Source of the DNA: Halomonas sp.
Lineage (GTDB): Bacteria > Pseudomonadota > Gammaproteobacteria > Pseudomonadales > Halomonadaceae
Length of the DNA: 46,548 nucleotides
Reading direction: 5' to 3'
NCBI RefSeq assembly: GCF_014859505.1
Contig: NZ_JACUUD010000012.1
Span: 1 to 46,548 of the forward strand
Shown piece by piece: positions 41,018 through 46,548 of this stretch. A model generated the notes under the pieces. That model searched no databases. It worked only from the letters and a program-made list of their open reading frames with translations, and had not been told where the DNA came from. Both the position numbers and the translations under genes were made by a program. The first letter of the stretch is position 1; every line of letters starts with the position of its first letter.

Positions 41018-42708
41018 GGAGTTCCTCGCATTCCGCGTCGGTTGGACCAGAGCAGCCGTGGCAGGCCCACGGCAATGAGAAAGCCCACCAGCGGCAGGCT
41101 GGCCTGGACCAGCGCCCAGACGCCGATCAGGCGGCGGTTGCCACCGGCGGCCAGGGCCACCGCCTCGGTGGTCACGGTGGTAACGCGTCCGGCGCCCAGC
41201 AGCAGGGTGGGCAGGTACTGGCCGATGCTGACCGCCAGGCCTACCGCCATGGCGGTGAGCAGCGGCGCCAGCAGCATCGGCAGGCGCACCCGCCAGAAGG
41301 CGCCGTTGGGCGTGGCACCGAGGGTCAGCGCCACCCGCGTCCAGCGCGGATCGAAGCGCCGGTAGGCCTCGGACAGCGACAGGAACACATAGGGCAGCAC
41401 GAACAGCAGGTGGCCGAAGATCACCAGCCACGTTGTGGGGCGCGTGCCCAGCGCTTCCATCACCACCACCAGGCCGAACAGGAAGGCGATCTGCGGCACG
41501 ATCAGCGGCAAGTAGAGCAGGGTGAGTGCCGAGGTGAGCCGTCCCTGGGCCGGGTGTCGCCCGCTGCGCTGCTCGTTCTCCAGGGCCGCCAGGGACAGCC
41601 CCAGGGCGAGCAGCGTCGAGACGGTGGCGATCATCAGGGTGGCGGTGACCGGCCCGCCCAGGGAGGGCAGGGCGCGCTGCCAGTGCTGCCAGGTGAAGGC
41701 CTGGGGCAGGGCGTCGGGAAAGCGCCAGAAGCCGGCCAGGGAGTTGAGGGCCAGGCCGGCGATGCCCACGAGGGCGGTCCCCGCCGCCAGCAGGATCAGC
41801 GCCTTGCCGGCCAGGCGCAGCACCCGTTCGCCGCGGCGGCGCTGGCCGCCCGTCACCCAGCCCCGTCCCAGGCGCCGCACCAGGCACTCGAGCCCCCACC
41901 AGCTGGCCAGCGCCGCGGCGGTGACCCCGAATTGCAGCAGCGCACCGGCCGAGGCCATGAAGCGCCGCGACAGGTCCGGGTCGTTGAACCAGGTGAGGAT
42001 GGAAACGGCCAGCGTGGGCGGCAGGGTGGGGCCGAGGATCATGGCCACGTCGACCACCGAGGAGGCGTAGGCGATCACTGCGAAGACCGGCAGGCGGATC
42101 AGCGGGTAGAGCGAGGGGACCACCACCTTCAGCCAGGCGATGGCCGGGCGATAACCCAGCGAGCGAGCCATGGCCACGCGCCGCTCGGCGTCGAGCTGGT
42201 GCAGGGCGGCCAGACTCATCAGCAGCAGAAAGGGGATCTCCTTGATGATGAGCCCTGCCATCAGCGCAAGCCCCCAGGGATCGTTGACGACGAGCGCATC
42301 CGGCGGGCGCTCCCAGCCGGTGAGCTCGGGCGACACCAGCCGCGCGAGCAGCCCAGAGGGAGCGATGAGAAAGGCCAGGCCGAAGGCGGCTGCCGCGTGG
42401 GGAATCGACAGCAGCGGCGAGATCATGCGCCGGATCCAGCGGTCCAGCCGGCTGCCGGAGGCCCCGGCCAGGAACAGCAGCACCACCGCAAGCGAGATGG
42501 CGGTGGTGACCAGGCCGCTGGCGAAGCTGATCGCCACCGAGCGAGCCAGGCCCGGCTGGGCGAACAGCGCCTGCCACGGAGCGAGGCTGGCGGCCTCGCC
42601 GCCCAGTGCCGGCAGGTAGCCGAAGGCGGGCAGTACGGCCATGGCCAGGCCGGCCAGAATCGGGCCCACCAGCAGGCTGATGATCAGCCAGGGGGCGAGT
42701 CTCAGCAT
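41014..42708 (-). CDS. ynjC: ABC transporter permease, YnjC-like fused double permease
   Basis: A 564-residue membrane protein with about twelve helices arranged as two BPD-type permease halves. The EAA-like loops are RRVAMARSLGYRPAIAWLKV in the first half and TRVALTLGATPNGAFWRV in the second. This single-chain double permease is typical of YnjC and ThiP. It lies between the binding protein (15 bp upstream) and the ATPase (overlapping ATGA). Confidence 0.88.
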   Translation of the reverse strand: MLRLAPWLIISLLVGPILAGLAMAVLPAFGYLPALGGEAASLAPWQALFAQPGLARSVAISFASGLVTTAISLAVVLLFLAGASGSRLDRWIRRMISPLLSIPHAAAAFGLAFLIAPSGLLARLVSPELTGWERPPDALVVNDPWGLALMAGLIIKEIPFLLLMSLAALHQLDAERRVAMARSLGYRPAIAWLKVVVPSLYPLIRLPVFAVIAYASSVVDVAMILGPTLPPTLAVSILTWFNDPDLSRRFMASAGALLQFGVTAAALASWWGLECLVRRLGRGWVTGGQRRRGERVLRLAGKALILLAAGTALVGIAGLALNSLAGFWRFPDALPQAFTWQHWQRALPSLGGPVTATLMIATVSTLLALGLSLAALENEQRSGRHPAQGRLTSALTLLYLPLIVPQIAFLFGLVVVMEALGTRPTTWLVIFGHLLFVLPYVFLSLSEAYRRFDPRWTRVALTLGATPNGAFWRVRLPMLLAPLLTAMAVGLAVSIGQYLPTLLLGAGRVTTVTTEAVALAAGGNRRLIGVWALVQASLPLVGFLIAVGLPRLLWSNRRGMRGTP

Positions 42709-42723
42709 TGCGCTACCTGCCGA

Positions 42724-43935
42724 TCAGCGGCCGACGTAGCGTGCTTGCCAGGCCTCGGCCAAGGCATCGACCCAGGTGGGGTGAGGTTGACCCAGCACCT
42801 CGCCGAGTTCGTCCGGCGAAAGCGTCGCGATGCCCAGGTCGATGCCGTCGAACCGGGCGCGGTCGGCCTCGTCGAGGGTCTCAACCGAGAGCACCGTGTT
42901 GCTGCCCCAGACCCGCGGGTCCTGCTTGTGGGCCTGAGCCTCGGGGCTCAGCAGGAAGTTGGCCACCACCATGGCGCCGGCCTTGTGCTGGGCGTTATAG
43001 GGAATCGCCATGAAACTCATGTTGCCGATCATGCCGTGGTCGTGCACATAGCTGCGCACGCTGTCGGGCAGTTCCAGGTTGGCGATGGCGCCGGAAGCCT
43101 CGGTGGTGCTGAAGGAGAGAGCGAGGCTGATCTCGCTGTCGCCCATCAGGCGGCGTAGCTCCGAGCTGTTGGCGGGGAAGGCCCGGCCGCCTCGCCACAG
43201 CAGCGGATGCAGTTCATCCAGGAAGGCCCACAGCGGTGCGGTGATCTCGTCGAAGTCCGCTTCCTGCATGTTGGCATAGAGGATCTCGCTCTCCTCGGCC
43301 AGTTCCAGCAGCGCCTGGGTGATGAAGGCGTTGCCGAGGAAGTTGGGGACCCGGGCGTAGGTGAACTCCCCGGGGTTGTCGTGCGCCCAGTCGAGCAGTT
43401 CCGTCATGGAGCGCGGGTGGGCATCGACCAGTGCCGTGTCGTAGTAGAACACCACCTGGGAGCTGCTCCAGGGCGACTCCAGGCCGTCTACCGGGATCGT
43501 CCAGTCATAGCGTACCGCCGGGGTGTTTTCCGGGTCGGTGAGCGGGTAGTGGGGCAATTGCTCTGACCAGGGGCCGAACAGCAGGTCGTTGGCCTTCATG
43601 GTGGCGAAGTTCTCGCCGTTGATCCAGATCATGTCGACGTTGCCGCGATCGTCGTTGCCGGCCTGCTTCTCGGCCAGCACCCGGGAGACCGCCTCGGCGG
43701 TGTCGCTGAGCTTCACATGCACCAGCTCGATATCGAAATCCTCGGCGACCCGGTCGGCGGTCCACTGGATATAGTCGTTGGTCCGCTCCTCGCCGGCCCA
43801 GGCATACCAGTAGACGGTCTGGCCGCGGGCCTCATCGAGCACCGCGTTCCAGTCGGTGGGGTCCGGGGCGGCCTGGAGAGGGCCGGCGAGCATCAGGGCA
43901 AGGGCGGGAAGCAGGGCAAGAGGGCGGATCGGCAT
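42724..43935 (-). CDS. ynjB: ABC transporter substrate-binding protein, YnjB-like
   Basis: A 403-residue periplasmic protein with signal peptide MPIRPLALLPALALMLAGPLQA. The mature part begins DWNAVLDEARGQTVYWYAWAG and includes VDMIWINGENFATMKANDLLFGPW, the YnjB signature. It delivers an unknown ligand to YnjC/YnjD. AAGGAC is placed upstream of the start at 43935; the longer frame from 44025 would only add residues from a tandem repeat and lacks a signal sequence at its start. Confidence 0.87.
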   Translation of the reverse strand: MPIRPLALLPALALMLAGPLQAAPDPTDWNAVLDEARGQTVYWYAWAGEERTNDYIQWTADRVAEDFDIELVHVKLSDTAEAVSRVLAEKQAGNDDRGNVDMIWINGENFATMKANDLLFGPWSEQLPHYPLTDPENTPAVRYDWTIPVDGLESPWSSSQVVFYYDTALVDAHPRSMTELLDWAHDNPGEFTYARVPNFLGNAFITQALLELAEESEILYANMQEADFDEITAPLWAFLDELHPLLWRGGRAFPANSSELRRLMGDSEISLALSFSTTEASGAIANLELPDSVRSYVHDHGMIGNMSFMAIPYNAQHKAGAMVVANFLLSPEAQAHKQDPRVWGSNTVLSVETLDEADRARFDGIDLGIATLSPDELGEVLGQPHPTWVDALAEAWQARYVGR

Positions 43936-43950
43936 TCGGGCAGTCCTTGT

Positions 43951-43974
43951 CGGGTGGGTCGGGTGGGTCGGGTG
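43951..43974. repeat. 9-bp tandem repeat before ynjB
   Basis: Unit cgggtgggt occurs at 43951-43959 and 43960-43968, with a partial third copy to 43974. It lies in the 43-bp gap between the kinase-like gene and ynjB, next to the ynjB ribosome site. The G-rich strand could form a non-B structure. Confidence 0.7.
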
Positions 43975-43978
43975 TGGA

Positions 43979-45058
43979 TCATTCCCCAAGGGCAACCTTG
44001 AGGTCATCCAGTTCATGTCGCACACGGTCGATCACCGTCGGGGAAAGGTAGTGCTCGACCCGCTCGCGGACATGGGCCACCAGGGCATCGTCGCTGAGTT
44101 GGGCCGACCAGTCCTCGCCGGTGGCATCGGCATCCCGGCCCCGGCCGTGCTGTGCCCGCCACTTGGCGCACCAGGTCAGGGACCATAGCCACATGGCCCG
44201 GCGGCAGGCCAGCAGCGTGGCGGGCTCAGTGGCCAGGCCGGCCGCGCTTCGCCAGTGGCGATAGAAGTCGGCGACCTCCGCGGGGCTCAGAACGGCGCGG
44301 CTGTGCAGGTCCCAGGTGGTGGAGGTATAGAGGGTGGCGTGGGCCAGGTCGAAGCCCGGCAGACCGTAGCGGCATTTCTCCAGGTCCACGAGCACCGCCC
44401 GCCCCGAGTCGGTGATCAGGAAGTTGCCGGGGTGGGCATCGAAGCTGATCAGCCGAGGTGCCGCGCCGGGCACCTGTGGCAGTTGTTCCGGCAGGGCGGC
44501 GAGTTCGGACTCGATCAGCGCCCTTGCCTCCCGGGAGAGGGCGGCCTGCTCCAGCCACTCCGCCTGTCGGGCGACCTCTTCGCGCATGGCACGCCAGGGG
44601 TCGGCAGGGGCGTTGAGGGGTGGGCGATCCGCCTCGAGGGGCACGTCAAGGCTGTGGATGGCGGCCAGCGCCTCGGCGATGGCCGGCAGATCCTCGGGCA
44701 GGCGAGCCGGTCGCCCGCGGACCGCGCTGACCAGCAGCCCGCCGCGGGGCAGTTCGGGCCCGGGCGGCAGCACGCCGTGCAGCGCCGGCGTATGGCCGCT
44801 GTGGCTGGCGCGGGCGAAGCAGGCCGCCTGGTACGCCAGGTTGTCGTCGGCCGGCAGGCCCATCTGGCTCTGCTTGGGCAGGCGTGCCACCCAGTCGATG
44901 GTGTCGCGCGAAAGCCACACATGGGTATGGGCCAGGCCGGTATCGGCCATCGGGCGCATGGCGCGGATGTCGGCCGTCAGCCCGGCGCGCGCCAGGGCCC
45001 TGGCCAGGGCATCGTGTGCGTCGAGTCGAGTGTCCGCGCAGGAGACAGAATCCGGCAT
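43979..45058 (-). CDS. Aminoglycoside/choline-kinase-like phosphotransferase
   Basis: A 359-residue APH-fold protein. The catalytic loop reads LISFDAHPGNFLI, in which the Asp and Asn of the Brenner motif are kept but the usual His before the Asp is absent, and the metal-binding Asp is in LVDLEKCRYGLPGFDLAH. It probably phosphorylates a small hydroxylated metabolite. It leads the ynjBCD operon, so it may act on the imported ligand, as a thiamine or vitamin-like kinase might; that is inference. A gaggaac ribosome site lies just upstream. Confidence 0.8.
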   Translation of the reverse strand: MPDSVSCADTRLDAHDALARALARAGLTADIRAMRPMADTGLAHTHVWLSRDTIDWVARLPKQSQMGLPADDNLAYQAACFARASHSGHTPALHGVLPPGPELPRGGLLVSAVRGRPARLPEDLPAIAEALAAIHSLDVPLEADRPPLNAPADPWRAMREEVARQAEWLEQAALSREARALIESELAALPEQLPQVPGAAPRLISFDAHPGNFLITDSGRAVLVDLEKCRYGLPGFDLAHATLYTSTTWDLHSRAVLSPAEVADFYRHWRSAAGLATEPATLLACRRAMWLWSLTWCAKWRAQHGRGRDADATGEDWSAQLSDDALVAHVRERVEHYLSPTVIDRVRHELDDLKVALGE

Positions 45059-45093
45059 GTCGTTCCTCGGTGTCGGGGGTTCGGCGTCCTGTC

Positions 45094-45115
45094 ATGGTCG
45101 GGCGAGGCCGACCAT
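45094..45115. promoter_or_regulatory. Hairpin in the leader of the kinase-ynjBCD operon
   Basis: An 8-bp stem (45094-45101 with 45108-45115, loop gcgagg) lies 36 bp before the kinase-like start. It is short for a terminator. I found no thiamine-pyrophosphate riboswitch pattern on this strand. Confidence 0.4.
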
Positions 45116-45319
45116 CCTTACACTTACATTACATCTCCGATGGCAGAGGGCATTTCTGGCGGCTTGATGCCGTTGACTTCCCGATGACCTGTAAGCCATC
45201 CGACCATCCGCCGACAGAACCTGACCGCAACGATAGGCGGTGGGCCGGGCGAAGAGGCGTGTACCCGGCCGAATGACGCTCCAGCGTCGTCACGACTTGC
45301 CATCACGGAGATAACTACC

Positions 45320-46021
45320 ATGTCACAACATGACGATAAACGCCGCAGGCTGCTCGGACGCCTTGGACGACAGCTGGCCTACTCGGCGCCGGTGCTCGCC
45401 CTGGTGGCGGGCGGTGTCACTCTGCATGCCACCGTCGGCGACGATGAGACCTCTCCACAGCTGGCGACGTTCTCTGCCACCTCATTGCTCTTCGCCAACG
45501 CTCATGCAGAGGCCCACGCTGAGGGAGGCGCCGAGGCGCAGGCGGAAGGTGAGGCCGAAGCAGAGGGCGAAGCCGAAGGTGAGGCAGAGGGGGAGGCGGA
45601 AGGTGAAGCGGAGGGCGAGGCCGAGGCGGGGTCTGCCGATGCCGTGCAGCGCCCAGCGGGCTACGAGCCGGCCTACAGCGATAGCGGCGATAACCCGCCC
45701 GAACTCCTGGCCCGCGGCGAGGAACTCTATTACGACACTTCGCTGAGCACCAACGGGTTCTCCTGTGCGACCTGCCACGGCAGCGATGGTCAGGACATGG
45801 GCTATAACCCCACCTTCGAGGAGGCCTTCCCCCACCGGGTGGCCATGGCCGAGAACCAGTTCGGCATGTCCGAGGTGTACGCCGACGAGATGGTGCAGAT
45901 CTGCATGGTGGCGCCGATGCAGGCAGACCCCCTCGACTGGGGCGGCGAGGCGCTACCGTCGCTCTCGGCCTACATGGTGGAGGTGCAGCGCCGCGTGTCT
46001 GGCCAGCCCCACGACCTCTGA
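45320..46021 (+). CDS. c-type cytochrome with acidic EGEA repeat and TTLL-peptide-like N-terminus
   Basis: A 233-residue protein. Residues 1-37 (MSQHDDKRRRLLGRLGRQLAY and a hydrophobic stretch) match the N-terminus of the peptide at 30731-31036. Residues 62-104 are the same acidic EGEA-type repeat. From about 115 a c-type cytochrome domain follows, with heme motif C149-A-T-C152-H153 and possible axial Met residues in ICMVAPMQADPLDW. It must be exported for heme attachment, so the N-terminus is a signal or anchor. The repeat may be modified by the TTLL encoded at 28156. GGAG at 45307-45310 supports the start. Confidence 0.85.
   Translation: MSQHDDKRRRLLGRLGRQLAYSAPVLALVAGGVTLHATVGDDETSPQLATFSATSLLFANAHAEAHAEGGAEAQAEGEAEAEGEAEGEAEGEAEGEAEGEAEAGSADAVQRPAGYEPAYSDSGDNPPELLARGEELYYDTSLSTNGFSCATCHGSDGQDMGYNPTFEEAFPHRVAMAENQFGMSEVYADEMVQICMVAPMQADPLDWGGEALPSLSAYMVEVQRRVSGQPHDL
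45509..45628 (+). repeat. Coding degenerate repeats (EGEA units) in the cytochrome gene
   Basis: Tandem 12-bp units encode Glu-Gly-Glu-Ala, with mixed synonymous codons between units as in the peptide gene at 30932-31032. Confidence 0.78.
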
Positions 46022-46040
46022 CGTTCTCGCGGTACCTTCC

Positions 46041-46070
46041 GGACACCGGTGTCTTCCCGACCCGGTGTCC
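46041..46070. terminator. Terminator hairpin after the cytochrome gene
   Basis: A 9-bp perfect stem (46041-46049 with 46062-46070) with a 12-nt loop starts 20 bp after the stop and is followed by a pyrimidine-rich stretch. Confidence 0.6.
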
Positions 46071-46254
46071 GTCCTCCTCCCCTTTGTCCCCCTCCTGACA
46101 TGTGGCATGACGATCCCCCCCCGGCGGACCGAGCTGTTGCGGCCTATGCCTGCCAGCGCCTACGCTGATAGTGGTATCGGCTGAATCCACGCCATGAACC
46201 AAGTGCCGTGCCGACACTCACACCCACTGTACGGGTCGCGCAGGGAAGATCACC

Positions 46255-46548
46255 ATGAGCCGAGTTCATGCCGCCCTGATCGGGCGACGCCTCCTCCTGT
46301 TCAGCCTCTTCTGCCTGGCACTGGGGGTGTTGCTGGCCATTTTCCAGTCGGTGGTCCAGGCCCAGCAGAACGAGCGTACGGCGCTGGTGATGACCGTCGA
46401 GGGGGCCATAGGTCCCGCCACCAGCGACTACTTTCAGCGCGGCCTGCGCAGGGCCGCCGAGGGCAATGCCGAGATCGTGGTGGTGCAGATGGACACCCCC
46501 GGCGGCCTGGATGCCTCCATGCGCGACATGATCCGCGCCATGCTCACC
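46255..46548 (+). CDS. NfeD/ClpP-type membrane-bound serine protease (5' part)
   Basis: The first 98 codons of a gene cut by the window edge. A signal or anchor segment (LLLFSLFCLALGVLLAIFQSVVQA) is followed by ALVMTVEGAIGPATSDYFQRGL and IVVVQMDTPGGLDASMRDMI, the ClpP-like N-terminal part of long-form NfeD proteins (stomatin-operon proteases). The catalytic Ser lies beyond the edge. A slipin gene would be expected downstream. A weak agggaag site precedes the start. Confidence 0.85.
   Translation, partial: MSRVHAALIGRRLLLFSLFCLALGVLLAIFQSVVQAQQNERTALVMTVEGAIGPATSDYFQRGLRRAAEGNAEIVVVQMDTPGGLDASMRDMIRAMLT

Noticed and set aside
45059-45319. A thiamine-pyrophosphate riboswitch before the kinase-ynjBCD operon
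   Set aside because: The conserved TPP elements are not seen on the reverse strand; only a short hairpin is present.
1-46548. Mobile elements, prophage, tRNA or rRNA genes
   Set aside because: I found no transposase, integrase, phage structural gene, tRNA cloverleaf or rRNA sequence on either strand.

Overview
The window is high-GC, densely coded bacterial DNA. Gene content points to a halophilic gammaproteobacterium of the Halomonadaceae (Halomonas-like): a complete ectoine-degradation set (doeA, doeB, doeX, doeC, doeD), BaeSR, a LysO-type lysine exporter, and TRAP and YnjBCD-type transporters. I see no rRNA, tRNA, CRISPR array, transposase or phage gene.

Layout. 1-3575: a TRAP transporter (Tat-exported binding protein, small and large permeases) behind a region with a TetR-type palindrome. 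3694-11759, reverse strand: a run that reads, in transcription order, ghrA-like dehydrogenase, pncA, pncB, a DUF3108 protein, lysO, baeS, baeR and a Spy-like periplasmic protein. 12017-25560, forward strand: doeA, doeB and doeX, then four genes for amide and amine chemistry (nitrilase-fold amidase, ATP-grasp ligase, C45 Ntn-hydrolase, 927-residue PLP decarboxylase), then doeC, doeD and a HAD hydrolase. 25637-28004, reverse: a periplasmic rhodanese, an AhpD-like protein and a TetR regulator; matching operators lie before the last two. 28156-31036: the most unusual locus, described below. 31143-35773: a DinB-like protein, two DUF302 proteins, DoxX, DUF3047, an ECF sigma factor with a zinc-binding anti-sigma protein, and a small secreted protein. 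35925-40389: a YiiX-like cysteine hydrolase, the paired TIGR04282/TIGR04283 glycosyltransferases, and a TVP38-flavoprotein fusion. 40376-45058, reverse: a kinase-like protein followed by a YnjB/C/D-type ABC importer. 45320-46548: a c-type cytochrome with an acidic repeat, and the start of an NfeD-type membrane protease.

The candidate new system. A 793-residue protein (28156-30537) joins a bacterial tubulin-tyrosine-ligase-like (TTLL) ATP-grasp domain to a PqqD-like peptide-binding domain and a C-terminal region of uncertain type. The next gene (30731-31036) encodes a 101-residue peptide with a basic/hydrophobic N-terminus and a tail of Glu-Gly-Glu-Ala repeats. Fourteen kilobases away a c-type cytochrome (45320-46021) carries the same N-terminus and the same repeat. 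Eukaryotic TTLL enzymes add Glu, Gly or Tyr to acidic tubulin tails, and PqqD-like domains bind leader peptides of ribosomal peptides. I infer that the enzyme recognises the shared N-terminus and adds amino acids to the acidic repeats of both proteins before or during export. The sequence does not prove the reaction.

A second point of interest is the four-gene amide/amine cassette inside the ectoine-catabolic run. It suggests a link between the diaminobutyrate pathway and formation or breakdown of an amine conjugate.
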